This document shows, piece by piece, positions 26,201 through 34,357 of a stretch of 64,000 nucleotides of DNA; positions within the stretch are counted from its first letter, which is position 1; each line of letters begins with the position of its first letter. Position numbers and translations under genes: made by a program. Below the pieces are notes generated by a model. That model worked only from the letters and a program-made list of their open reading frames with translations, was not told the origin of the DNA and ran no database searches. Source of the stretch: UBA1952 sp965246905 (GTDB lineage Bacteria; Bacteroidota; Bacteroidia; Chitinophagales; Chitinophagaceae); NCBI GenBank assembly GCA_965246905.1, contig CBDFFZ010000012.1, positions 37,860-101,859 on the forward strand, given 5' to 3'.

Positions 26201-28594
26201 CGTCTGGAAGTCATAGTTCGTGCTGTTCTTCGCATTCACTTCCGTAGTGCCGCTGGTAGCGAGCCCATCCGCCAGGCGAAACTTCGCGATCACCGCAATG
26301 CTGTCGCCGGTAAGAAAAGGCGTAGTGCTGGTTACAATCGAGGAAAGGCAGCTCTGGCTCGTAAGATCCACCCGGTACGATTTACTGTAGCCGGCAAGCG
26401 CGGTAATAGTTGCGATTGCATAATTATTGCAGGTAAATGTTACCCCAGTCCGCTTCAGCACTACCGTGGCAGTGCCTGCCGGAGCCCAACCGTTCGTGCC
26501 GGGAAAATGCCATTCGGCATAGGCTTTGCTGAAGATGGTTGCAACTGTAGCGCCGTTGGTGAGGATGCCGGATGATATGGCCGTCATTGTATCGCCCACC
26601 ATATATACCGTGGAATCAACTACTGCAGGATCAACCGACCCTGTCGTGTCCGGCTTGCCATCACCGTTATTGTCAGGCAGGCCGTAACTGCTGCGGCCAA
26701 ATGCAAATTTCGGTCCGCTGATACCAATGCAGGTGCCATTGCCGCCGGAGCCCGGACAACGGAAAACAATGCTGCTCGTAGTATTGCAGGCCTGTACAGC
26801 GTACCGGTTGCCGCTTGCACACGTGCTGTCCGTGCCTGCTGTAATGCTGGTAGCAATGGTGGCAGGGCCGCAGGCGGCATCATTGCGCAGCCTTACATAG
26901 ATGTAGTTGCGTGGGTTTGCCGGATTTGCCTGGAACGTGTAGGTAGCCGAAGTGCCTGATTGTACTGCATTGCCATTGAGCCCTGCGTTTTGCTGGTCGG
27001 CGGCGCTTACCAGTGTAAGGCCGGCCGGCAGCGTAAGGGCTACTTTTGCAAACCGGTAGGGGAATACCGGTGAGGCAGGCATTGAATAGGATACCGGTAT
27101 TTTCAGCAGGAACGTTTCGCCGTTGCGCACCATTGCGGGTACCCGGAGGGTATAAGCATTCACTTTAAGTGAATAACCCGCCGTTACGTTATTGCTGGTG
27201 GTTTTCGCGCCGATGCCGGTACAGGTATTACGGTAGCTATGGATTACTTTGTACACGCTGCTGTCGAAGGTGCTGCCGCAGCCTTCTGTGTACCCCGATA
27301 TAAGGTTATAAGTTACGGTAACGAAGCCTCCCGCCGGTATGCTCAGCGCGTTGGCCATCAGCAACGTATCGGTATAGGGGTAGCCCGCCATGGATGCTGC
27401 AGTGCTGGTGGTTACTTTTTTGGTAAAGGTGCCGGTGGGGTGGAAAGGCGTTGCATTCCCGGAATAGGAAAACATGATAGAAGCCGTATCGATCACCGGG
27501 CCTATGGCAGAGGTGCCTGCAATGGCAAAACCATCATAGAGGATTGGCCGGGCATTGTTGTTTTTAATAGAATCGATGACGGTGTAAGTGGTGTTGAGGC
27601 AGGGGCCTGATATAGCGGGATTTATGGTGGTAACCAGCGTAAACTTGGCATCTGTAGAAGTAGTAGCAAACTTTGCCGTGATGTTGACAACCTGGCAATA
27701 AACATTATTACGCCCGAAGGCAGCACCATAAGTAGTAACAGCAGTAGCGCCACAAATGAGCGGTACCTCGCGAACCACTATGTTCACTACTTCGCCGTTG
27801 GAAAATATCTTATCCGCACCGAATGGCCCTACTCCTCCGATAGCATAGAACAGCGTATCGCCTGAGGAGCGGGTAGGGTAGAAGGTAGCTGCGGTGCCGC
27901 CGGTAGAAAGCACGGCGGTAATCGGGTTGATGGGAGTAACAGTCTCCGGAATGATCTGCCCGGCAGGACGCACGGCATAGAAGTAGAAGCTATCCAGCGA
28001 TCCATTGCCGCCATTGCTTATGGGTATTGTACGCGCAGCAGGGGTGCCTACCACGCCGGTGGTAATATCTGCCGGGGCAGTAATACTGAGCACCGGGGCA
28101 ACGATGGTATAGATGTTGACGTTCGGGTTATTATCTATGGCTGTGCCGCAGCTCCCGGTTACCATCACTGTATCTTTCGATGCGCCGCTGAAGCCGCACA
28201 GCGCCGTGCGCTTTACGGTAAAGGTGATATCGCCGGCAATTGTAATGCCGGAAATGGTGAACACCGGCTTACTGAGCGGGCCGGAGGAGTAGGTAATGGC
28301 GCTGCTGCCTAAGCCATCGGTTTTTACTACCGAGCCGGGTATGTAGGTTACGCCCTCCGGGAAGCTGATAGTAGCGCTAATATTACTGCATGCGCTGCCA
28401 AAAGTAACCTGCACTTTAAGCAGTGTTGTATCGAGGTTGCCGCGGGTGAGGTTTCCGGCAAAGGCAGAAGCTGCGCTGGCAATGCTGATCTGGGCGGAGC
28501 TTTTGGAAGATGCCGCCAGTAATAAGAGGCAGCAGAACAGCAGGTAATAGAATTTGGGGAGTACCCGGTTGCGGGAAATGTAAAGTCTATGCAT
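23252..28594 (-). CDS. Giant T9SS-exported surface protein (1780 aa), unknown function
   Basis: A 1780-residue protein with a signal peptide (FYYLLFCCLLLLAASSKSSA) and a C-terminal T9SS type A sorting domain (KVSPNPANDLLHIAYTS through GSYILQVYGEAEG). The body is rich in Thr, Ser, Gly and Ala and low in charge. It carries recurrent beta-sandwich-like segments of the form LPAGLTLVSAA, FPEGVTYIPGSV, IPAGLTVTTPI and LPAGIAYSGSF, each preceding a Cys-containing strand, as in DUF11-like repeat proteins. A Ca-binding-like DNNGDGKPD occurs near residue 640. It is likely a filamentous cell-surface or secreted adhesin; that role is inference. It is the largest gene in the window and is transcribed alone, ending at a strong terminator. 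Confidence 0.85.
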   Translation of the reverse strand: MHRLYISRNRVLPKFYYLLFCCLLLLAASSKSSAQISIASAASAFAGNLTRGNLDTTLLKVQVTFGSACSNISATISFPEGVTYIPGSVVKTDGLGSSAITYSSGPLSKPVFTISGITIAGDITFTVKRTALCGFSGASKDTVMVTGSCGTAIDNNPNVNIYTIVAPVLSITAPADITTGVVGTPAARTIPISNGGNGSLDSFYFYAVRPAGQIIPETVTPINPITAVLSTGGTAATFYPTRSSGDTLFYAIGGVGPFGADKIFSNGEVVNIVVREVPLICGATAVTTYGAAFGRNNVYCQVVNITAKFATTSTDAKFTLVTTINPAISGPCLNTTYTVIDSIKNNNARPILYDGFAIAGTSAIGPVIDTASIMFSYSGNATPFHPTGTFTKKVTTSTAASMAGYPYTDTLLMANALSIPAGGFVTVTYNLISGYTEGCGSTFDSSVYKVIHSYRNTCTGIGAKTTSNNVTAGYSLKVNAYTLRVPAMVRNGETFLLKIPVSYSMPASPVFPYRFAKVALTLPAGLTLVSAADQQNAGLNGNAVQSGTSATYTFQANPANPRNYIYVRLRNDAACGPATIATSITAGTDSTCASGNRYAVQACNTTSSIVFRCPGSGGNGTCIGISGPKFAFGRSSYGLPDNNGDGKPDTTGSVDPAVVDSTVYMVGDTMTAISSGILTNGATVATIFSKAYAEWHFPGTNGWAPAGTATVVLKRTGVTFTCNNYAIATITALAGYSKSYRVDLTSQSCLSSIVTSTTPFLTGDSIAVIAKFRLADGLATSGTTEVNAKNSTNYDFQTENVSRVMNLLYAYSGTTAPAAGGNRAGATDPKGYTCDSVLYNAYMTGWKHVLSAGASITSLGCVSTTVGFNSQTYTDGASPLGAQKFIGEYRPVTIPDSFVVQLPPYYSYTPPATANATMDYVTKRGADVLTTFTMQPTVSGALATGIKLSYNYYSYIQNTQGFYPGTEGVIYTDSFSVKPSSCAAISQNYTVTEYGRVNPTFYTTGATQPYTRSASASLKYGTLSTIKTTNSTGDIVANTPSNSWLVKVDITSADAAYNWFGLEKGLGSVIIDSVYSSTSTTPIARLTDYTYSGGKWYKPITTGAPNAAPVGTQYYRVYFRFSNCTADSVKFISGSDCYGYPADPASEATTCATHTTATPLILRVSPRVSQIQLAVARQPGGGSDVMMCSTDSVLFVVNSALPAYVAYPSVDLIIPAGLTVTTPIAVEYPLSSGIYQSIMPTTITGGYSLDLTKHTGIGQAGIKGTFGNPAAVQRQAKIKLVYTTTCSYRSGSSIAIYGYGSSPCNSPTISNGTNVKSAALNTAGIIADGTTISMAYEVQPSTLSCGNSTTLQLLTTPLGGSTQASDTIIYTLPAGIAYSGSFQNISNCGSCTIIAAPGPTEGTTDVKIRLNNVIQNNTQIRYSFDVTGNGGGGVGEGCGDSYIAANAVRTTNTVTCNSVACGASTRVAGNSVSSVITRIKPDMALTSLSVVSGAYASNTATIFRLAYQNNGTQDAAASTYQAEIYCTGQPMPVYTLYLSRAVAIGASTADTFVINIPAACSNGGAISAKVSPVTSTGTKQCLCAERSASITAYPLPAGLISFTAAKQDAQVHTAWIVENESSVNSYEPERSTNAVTFTGFAKVTASHSAPGKAFYTADDRHASFTNTLYYRLKINYANGSIAYSSVAQITPEQDKPGIKVSPNPANDLLHIAYTSATAGKIRIKVADMTGRQLIDRVFVVAKGTNSITLGEVLDMPAGSYILQVYGEAEGRSTIRFEIAH

Positions 28595-29124
28595 AAGATA
28601 TAAGTTGGGCAGCTTTAAATACTTTAAATCAATATTTACAGCCTTTTGCCAACGGGCGAATGTAGGTGTATAAATCGATTAATCTTAAAATTTATTAGAA
28701 TAATTACTACTAATTATTAACAACACGGTTTCAGTAACGCAGAAAGTTGTCTTTTGGATTTTGTTAACAGTCTCAAATGGTTTATAAGACATTTTGATGA
28801 CAATGGTGCGTAGTTGAAGGATATTGTCGTTGCGTACCTATTATTCCTGTTTTGGTTGAAGAAGCGGGAATATCCAATGTGATCACCTATGCTGTGGCAG
28901 CGGGAAAACACATAATTGGCAGCGTGAAATCACGTTAGCCCGGTAACATTATTTTTTGTTTCTTGTTGGCTGAATCATACTTGTCATGCAGGAGGAGTTT
29001 GCCGAGGAGGATAAATTCTGTAAGGAGATTACTTACAGCAATGATGAAGACCTAAAAACGGTGCTGAGCTAGGACGGATAAGATTATTAATGAATTAAAT
29101 GAGGTATCGGTAGCGTAACAGCAT
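28595..29124. other. Intergenic boundary of the accessory island, with a short ORF of 28 codons
   Basis: About 530 bases without an intact gene. The first 130 bases are AT-rich and hold the promoter side of the giant surface gene. From 28986 to 29072 an open frame of 28 codons reads MQEEFAEEDKFCKEITY and ends DEDLKTVLS. Its acidic, helical composition looks like a real protein tail rather than noise, perhaps a leftover from a decayed gene; I cannot assign it. The remainder shows no repeats. Confidence 0.35.
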
Positions 29125-30288
29125 ATGAAGAAATCACAGCAAAATGTATTGCCGCATTCTCAAGCTAAATTGGACCTTTACCAGGCTTATCTGGAGAAGT
29201 ATTTTGCTATACTTGGATTAGCTAAAGGGATAGAAAAGGTCAATATTTACGATCTCTTCTGTGGCACTGGCATTTATGAAGATGGTAAAGAAGGAAGCCC
29301 AATAATTGCTTTTAATAAAATTTGCAAGAACCGCGAATTTTTTAAGCAAAATAATTGGCCAGTCAAACCAATATCATTGTTGGTAAATGATAGTGATCCA
29401 ACTAAAATTAATATTGTGAAAGCTTATTTAGAGGCGAAAAATAATCCTTCAGTCTGTGATTTACAATTTCATTCTTCGAATACTACCCAACTTTTTCCCG
29501 AGATAGTTGCAGAAATAAATAAGCAAAGCAAAAAGGAACGGAACCTGCTGTTTATTGATCCTTATGGATATAAGGAAATTAGTCCTAAGTCCATAAAAGA
29601 TCTGTTAGAAAATGGAAGGACAGAAATAATCTTGTTCTTGCCGGTCTCGTTCATGCACCGTTTCAAGAATATTTCATTAGTGGAGGAGCGCAAATGTTAC
29701 CAAGCGCTGAATGATTTTATCGTCCAGTTATTCCCGGAAAATCATGCAATCAGGAACCTTGAAAAAGTAGATGTTGAGACCTTTACAAGATATCTTTCTG
29801 AAGGGCTTTCTTTTCAAGAAAAATATTTCTGTGTTAGTCATCAAATTGAACGGAGTAAAAACAATCTTTTTGCTGTTTTCTTTATTACTAGTCATATCTA
29901 CGGCTTGGAGCGAATGCTTACAGTGAAATGGGAGAACGATAAAGATTTTGGCACTGGATACCGACAACCGCAACCTCAAATTAGCATGTTCGAGCAGGAG
30001 GAAAAGAAGGATATTGAAAGTTTAAATTATGTCTGGCTTTCTCGCAACTTACATGATTTAATAGAAGAAAGGAAAGTAATCTCGAACTTGGACCTTTATA
30101 AGTTTACTCTTCAAAAAGGGTTCTTACCTAAACACTCAAATTCGATACTTAAAAACTGGGTAAGTGAAAAAGCAATTATGGTTCTCAATGCAGAAACAGG
30201 TGAAATAATAGTAAGCCCTCGAACCTTTCATAACAAGTGGGAGGACTATAGAGAAGGCAAACCCAAGATTCAAATAAAATTCAAATAA
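29125..30288 (+). CDS. tcmP: Three-Cys-motif partner protein TcmP
   Basis: A 387-residue protein matching the TcmP family, defined by its genomic pairing with three-Cys-motif (Gp37/Gp68, DUF5131) proteins. Diagnostic parts are HSQAKLDLYQAYLEKYF at the start, NIYDLFCGTGIYEDG near residue 45, LLVNDSD, and RNLLFIDPYGYKEIS near residue 140. DLFCGTG and FIDPYGY resemble motif I and motif IV of SAM-dependent methyltransferases; that reading is mine and not an established function. The gene is noticeably more AT-rich than the core genes. Its stop is 1 nt before the DUF5131 start, implying coupled expression. The biological role of the pair is, to my knowledge, not established. Confidence 0.88.
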   Translation: MKKSQQNVLPHSQAKLDLYQAYLEKYFAILGLAKGIEKVNIYDLFCGTGIYEDGKEGSPIIAFNKICKNREFFKQNNWPVKPISLLVNDSDPTKINIVKAYLEAKNNPSVCDLQFHSSNTTQLFPEIVAEINKQSKKERNLLFIDPYGYKEISPKSIKDLLENGRTEIILFLPVSFMHRFKNISLVEERKCYQALNDFIVQLFPENHAIRNLEKVDVETFTRYLSEGLSFQEKYFCVSHQIERSKNNLFAVFFITSHIYGLERMLTVKWENDKDFGTGYRQPQPQISMFEQEEKKDIESLNYVWLSRNLHDLIEERKVISNLDLYKFTLQKGFLPKHSNSILKNWVSEKAIMVLNAETGEIIVSPRTFHNKWEDYREGKPKIQIKFK

Positions 30289-30289
30289 A

Positions 30290-31012
30290 ATGGCACAATC
30301 TAGTATTGAATGGACAGAGATGACTTGGAATCCAGTCACTGGATGCACCAAGATTTCAGCAGGATGTAAATACTGCTATGCAGAGGTCATGGCCAAGAGA
30401 CTTCAGGCTATGGGCGTGGAAAAATATAAAGATGCATTTAAGGTGCGTACCCATGAATCTGCTTTGAACATCCCTTACACTTGGAAGAGGCAAAAAGTTG
30501 TGTTTGTAAACTCCATGAGCGACCTTTTTCACGATAAGGTTTCATTGGCTTTTATTCAGAAAGTTTTTAGGGTAATGAATGAGAACCCGCAGCATACTTT
30601 TCAAGTGCTTACCAAACGTGCAGATCGGTTATTAAACATCCACGAAGAATTACGGTGGACACATAATATTTGGATGGGCATTTCTATAGAGGATGAACGA
30701 GTAATCCACAGATTAAACCTTTTACGGCAAACAAATGCCAGAGTAAAATTCCTTTCTTGTGAACCTTTGATTGGTCCACTTCCACAATTGAATTTAAGTG
30801 GTATTGATTGGGTGATAGTTGGTGGTGAAAGCGGTCGCAAAGCAAGACCTATGGACTCAGAATGGGCATTGGATATTATGGAGCAATGTCAAACGTCCAA
30901 TACTGCTTTCTTTTTTAAACAATGGGGTGGTACAAACAAGAAGAAGGCTGGAAGATTGTTGAATGGGCAAACTTATGACGAGATGCCAGCTTTTAATATT
31001 GAAGAGCTATGA
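30290..31012 (+). CDS. DUF5131 / Gp37-Gp68 family protein with three-Cys motif
   Basis: A 240-residue protein with the family signature at the N-terminus: IEWTEMTWNPVTGCTKISAG, then CKYCYAE, which gives the three cysteines C-x6-C-x2-C. This spacing resembles, but is not identical to, a radical-SAM iron-sulfur motif. Other family segments are VFVNSMSDLFHDKV, WMGISIEDERVIHRL, FLSCEPLIGPLP, WVIVGGESGRKARPM and FFFKQWGG. The family was first named from phage proteins but is widespread on bacterial chromosomes, nearly always next to tcmP as here (1-nt gap). No other phage gene is present. It probably forms one functional unit with TcmP; substrate unknown. Confidence 0.92.
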   Translation: MAQSSIEWTEMTWNPVTGCTKISAGCKYCYAEVMAKRLQAMGVEKYKDAFKVRTHESALNIPYTWKRQKVVFVNSMSDLFHDKVSLAFIQKVFRVMNENPQHTFQVLTKRADRLLNIHEELRWTHNIWMGISIEDERVIHRLNLLRQTNARVKFLSCEPLIGPLPQLNLSGIDWVIVGGESGRKARPMDSEWALDIMEQCQTSNTAFFFKQWGGTNKKKAGRLLNGQTYDEMPAFNIEEL

Positions 31013-31166
31013 CCAAGTAGTTGCCGGGGGGGAATGGATAAAATTGGAGATATAGTTCAGAATTTGGACGGAAGAAGAGGGCCGCTAAGTAAAGAGGTAT
31101 GTGCTATAAGAAAGCCCCAAAGTTAATGCCCTGTAGAAGGTATTTTTTATATTTATACTCGTTGGA

Positions 31167-32021
31167 ATGAATACTGCCAGCACAATTATTATTGGAATTT
31201 TTACTGCCGCTGCGGCAACATACCTAGCATATCTATTGCAATCTCGTCGTGATGCACGAATCTTATGGCGAAATAGAAACAGATTTTTATATAAACTGAT
31301 TCAAGAGTGCTCTAAACTAATAGAAGCAGAAACCACTCACTTGACTACGTGGATGGCGTCAGTTAAAGCAACTAACCATGACTTCCCACTTGTACAACAA
31401 TCTTCGGCTACAAAAACTGTCTTATCTATACTTGCTGATAAAGTCATGTTAGACGAATATTATTTTGCATATAATCGACTGTTTTCAAATTATATCAAAG
31501 CTGAAGAAAATTATTATAATCTACAATATGCCGCGCTGCATATTAAGGCGCTGTATGATCAAGTCATTTTAATGATAAATGAAGGTCAGTTAAGAAATCA
31601 TCAAAGAGAAACAGAGACTTTAGAGCTTTTTCGGCAGGCTACAGAGTTGGTGAACATGCGAATTCAAGTGTGTACGCCAGCAGAGCTACCATATTTACAG
31701 CAGTTCAGAGCAATACAAGCTTCCTATATTATGGGACGAGGGAATGCTTTTTCCGCTAACCTAACATCCATTTTTCAGGAATATTTTGTTAAGATTGAAA
31801 CTGTCTTTAATGGCGGTGGTCAACTACCTAATGAATTAATTCCGTTCGGTGAGATAGCAAATAAGTTTGCATATAGTTACAATGGTATCGGATTTCAAAA
31901 TAAGAATTTAGCAGAAGATGTTGAAGAGAGCATTGGTGCAATTAATGAAAGCATAATTGCGTTGGAAAATATAAAAAGCTACTGGAGAGAGCATTTAAGA
32001 AAACACCTAAATGACTACTGA
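31167..32021 (+). CDS. Membrane-anchored helical protein of the island, unknown function
   Basis: A 284-residue protein with an N-terminal transmembrane helix (STIIIGIFTAAAATYLAYLL) followed by a basic stretch (QSRRDARILWRNRNRF) and about 240 residues of mainly helical, charged sequence without Cys or catalytic motifs. Topology would put the long domain in the cytoplasm. It starts 154 nt after DUF5131, and its TGA overlaps by 11 nt the ATG of a decayed hsdM, so it was probably once co-transcribed with a type I restriction-modification system. It has the AT-rich composition of the tcmP pair. I do not recognise a family; a defence-linked role is suggested only by location. Confidence 0.6.
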   Translation: MNTASTIIIGIFTAAAATYLAYLLQSRRDARILWRNRNRFLYKLIQECSKLIEAETTHLTTWMASVKATNHDFPLVQQSSATKTVLSILADKVMLDEYYFAYNRLFSNYIKAEENYYNLQYAALHIKALYDQVILMINEGQLRNHQRETETLELFRQATELVNMRIQVCTPAELPYLQQFRAIQASYIMGRGNAFSANLTSIFQEYFVKIETVFNGGGQLPNELIPFGEIANKFAYSYNGIGFQNKNLAEDVEESIGAINESIIALENIKSYWREHLRKHLNDY

Positions 32022-32190
32022 TTTGAATAGTTTAAGCAGAAATACCTCTTCTATAGTCTCCAAAATCTGGGCCTTCTGCAACACCCTCCACGACGACGGC
32101 GTAGGCTAAGGCGATTACCTTGAGCAACTCACCTACCTGCTGTTCCTGAAGATGGCCGATGAATATACTTCCACCTTGAGTAATTCAGTT
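32011..32190 (+). pseudogene. hsdM 5' remnant, copy A (type I restriction methyltransferase)
   Basis: From ATG 32011 the frame reads MTTDLNSLSRNTSSIVSK, then IWAFCNTLHDDGVG, a stop (TAA 32107-32109), and GDYLEQLTYLLFLKMADEY. This is the N-terminus of HsdM, the methyltransferase subunit of type I restriction systems, where the family has GYGDYxEQLTYLLFLKMADE. The stop replaces the conserved Tyr by a single base (TAC to TAA). Similarity ends soon after ADEY, so the rest of the gene is lost. The ATG overlaps the end of the upstream membrane-protein gene. Confidence 0.8.
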
Positions 32191-32194
32191 TCAT

Positions 32195-33787
32195 ATGATG
32201 ACAAAAGGATTTATTGATACCCTCCTGCAACAAGGCGAAGGCCTGCAGGTAGAATTCAAGGAAAGCTTTTCCCAACTGAACCGGGATGCTTTTGAAAGTA
32301 TCTGTGCCTTCCTCAACCGCAAGGGCGGGCACCTGCTGCTCGGCGTCACCAACGGCGGTGCGGTGGCAGGCGTACTGGACGCGGAGCAGCTTAAGATGGA
32401 AGTTATCAACAACGCCAACAATCCGCAAAAGCTATCGCCGGTATTTCCGCTCTCCCCCGAAAGCATTGACTACGATGGCAAGACGGTCATTTGCATCTAT
32501 GTGCCCGAAAGCTCTATGGTGCATAGCACTGCCGGCAAAACATTTGACCGCAGCGGCGATGCCGATCTGGACATCAGCCGGCAACAGGCTGCCATTACAG
32601 AGCTGCACTTACGCAAGCAGCAAAGCTTTACCGAAAACAGAATATATCCTTATCTCAGGCTCAACGACCTTCGCACTGACCTCATAGACCGTGCCCGCCG
32701 CCTCGCCCGTGGGCAGCGCCCCGATCATCCCTGGCTGGAGCTTAGCAATGAAGAGCTCCTACGATCCGCCGGCCTTTATCAGAAAGATTACAATACCGGG
32801 CAGGAAGGCTACACCCTGGCGGCCGCCCTACTGTTCGGCAAGGATGAGGTGATCCAGAGCATTGTGCCTTATTACAAGACCGACGCGCTGTACCGGGTAC
32901 AGAATACAGATCGCTACGACGACCGCGACGACATCCGCACCAACCTGATAGAAGCCTACGACCGGCTGATGGCTTTCATTGCCAAGCACCTGCCGGACAA
33001 GTTTTACCAGGAGCCCGACATGCAGCGGGTCAGTATCCGCGACAAGATATTCCGCGAAGTGGTGGCCAACATGCTCATCCACCGTGAGTATGCCAGCCCT
33101 TATCATGCGCGGCTGGTCATTGAACACGACCGTGTTGTAGCAGACAACTGGAACAAGCCGCACACGCATGGCATACTTAAGCCGGAGACCTTTGCGCCAT
33201 TCACCAAGAACCCGGCGCTTACCAAATTTTTTAAAGAAATAGGGCGAATGGACGAGCTGGGCTCGGGCGTAAGGAATTTGTTTAAGTATGGCCCGCAGTA
33301 TGCTTCCGGGCAAATGCCTGAAGTAATTGAGGAGGATGTATTTAAGGCTATTATTCCTATTGATCACGTTGAGGGAAGTAACCAAGATGGTAACCAAGTA
33401 ACTAACCACGAACTTTCAACAGGAGTGGTATTTAGTGCGCGGGTCTCGCGTTTGGCAAAAGCACTACGAGCTGTAATTGAAGAGCCAAAATATGACAAAG
33501 CTCAGCTTAATAAGGTGCAATACTTATTGAGTGAACAAAATGAACACTGGCTGCTGGTACTGCGTACGGCACATCAACCGGTAAACAGGCGTGCATTATT
33601 GGAAAAAGTCGGAGTATCAAATCAAACGAAGAATTACAGAAATATTCTTCAGCCCTTAATTGATCTCGGATTGCTCGCGATGTTATTTCCAGACCGCCCT
33701 ACCAGTGGCAAGCAGCGGTATGTTATTACTGAAAAGGGAAAGAAGGTTTTGCATCTTATAGAAGAGCGATCAGCAGAAAGCGAATAA
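32195..33787 (+). CDS. AlbA_2 (Schlafen-like) / HATPase_c_4 transcription-regulator-type protein
   Basis: A 530-residue protein with an N-terminal AlbA_2 domain (EGLQVEFKESFSQLNRDAFE, CAFLNRKGGHLLLGVTNGG, residues 15-130), a helical middle with DRARRLARGQRPDHP and LAAALLFGKDEVIQSIVPYY, and a GHKL-type segment REVVANMLIHREYASPYHAR with MDELGSGVRNLFKYGP (HATPase_c_4, about 285-370). The C-terminus has a winged-helix-like end with YVITEKGKKVLHLIEE. This architecture (COG2865) often occurs within type I restriction loci and is usually annotated as an ATP-binding or RecG-like protein; biochemical function is not settled. It is less AT-rich than tcmP and is flanked by two hsdM remnants. Confidence 0.85.
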   Translation: MMTKGFIDTLLQQGEGLQVEFKESFSQLNRDAFESICAFLNRKGGHLLLGVTNGGAVAGVLDAEQLKMEVINNANNPQKLSPVFPLSPESIDYDGKTVICIYVPESSMVHSTAGKTFDRSGDADLDISRQQAAITELHLRKQQSFTENRIYPYLRLNDLRTDLIDRARRLARGQRPDHPWLELSNEELLRSAGLYQKDYNTGQEGYTLAAALLFGKDEVIQSIVPYYKTDALYRVQNTDRYDDRDDIRTNLIEAYDRLMAFIAKHLPDKFYQEPDMQRVSIRDKIFREVVANMLIHREYASPYHARLVIEHDRVVADNWNKPHTHGILKPETFAPFTKNPALTKFFKEIGRMDELGSGVRNLFKYGPQYASGQMPEVIEEDVFKAIIPIDHVEGSNQDGNQVTNHELSTGVVFSARVSRLAKALRAVIEEPKYDKAQLNKVQYLLSEQNEHWLLVLRTAHQPVNRRALLEKVGVSNQTKNYRNILQPLIDLGLLAMLFPDRPTSGKQRYVITEKGKKVLHLIEERSAESE

Positions 33788-33790
33788 TAA

Positions 33791-34080
33791 ATGTCCAATA
33801 CTCCTCTATAGGCTCCAAAAGCTTAACCTTCGGCAACAACCTCCGCGACGACGGCGTAGGCTACGGCGATTACCTTTAGCAGCTCACCAACCTGCTGTTC
33901 CTGAATATGGCCGATGAATACAGCAGGTCTCCCTACACGCGCACCTATGCTTCATCCTGGCCGCATATAGATATCCCACCTTTACCAGCAAAAGCGGCGA
34001 TGAACTAGGAAGTATATTACTACAACCCGCAAGCCCGCTCTACATGGTTAAAACGCCGCCGAAAGACCTTATTGCAAAGT
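33791..34080 (+). pseudogene. hsdM 5' remnant, copy B
   Basis: A second degraded HsdM N-terminus begins at ATG 33791, 3 nt after the AlbA_2 gene stop. One base is missing near the start; in the restored frame it reads LRDDGVGYGDYL, a stop (TAG), QLTNLLFLNMADEYS, then further residues up to SGDEL-like sequence near 34000. It is clearly similar to copy A over about 130 bases (LHDDGVG, GDYLEQLTYLLFLKMADEY), but here the Tyr is kept and the Glu codon has become a stop. Several independent mutations show that it is long dead. The two copies bracket the AlbA_2 gene as imperfect direct repeats. Confidence 0.75.
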
Positions 34081-34357
34081 TTTAGCAATAGGATATTTTC
34101 AATTATATTAAATTAAATAATACTGCAATAACTCGTTCAAGCACATTTGCTGAATATTGCTCATAAGAGTTATTTTATCACATGAAATAATTATCAATCT
34201 TAAAAAACTGAATGCAATGCATTATTAATTTAGTAAAATAAATATTCTAAAATATTCAAAATTCACTAAAGCTAGTTAAGAGTTTGGCAAGGTAATTGAT
34301 CTATATAAATAGATAGCCGGCGGGTAACCGGGCAATTCACCTTTTAAAATTTTAATT
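34081..34357. other. Strongly AT-rich gap after the second hsdM remnant
   Basis: About 280 bases of very AT-rich sequence, with many TTAA and TATT runs and no open frame of note. It separates the decayed restriction genes from the orphan ORF at 34358. The composition contrasts sharply with both flanks, which fits horizontally acquired or decaying DNA. No promoter box with correct spacing was found. Confidence 0.4.

Noticed and set aside
29125..31012. Prophage or phage remnant suggested by the Gp37/Gp68 name
   Set aside because: No integrase, capsid, tail or lysis genes were seen; the family is widespread on chromosomes with tcmP.
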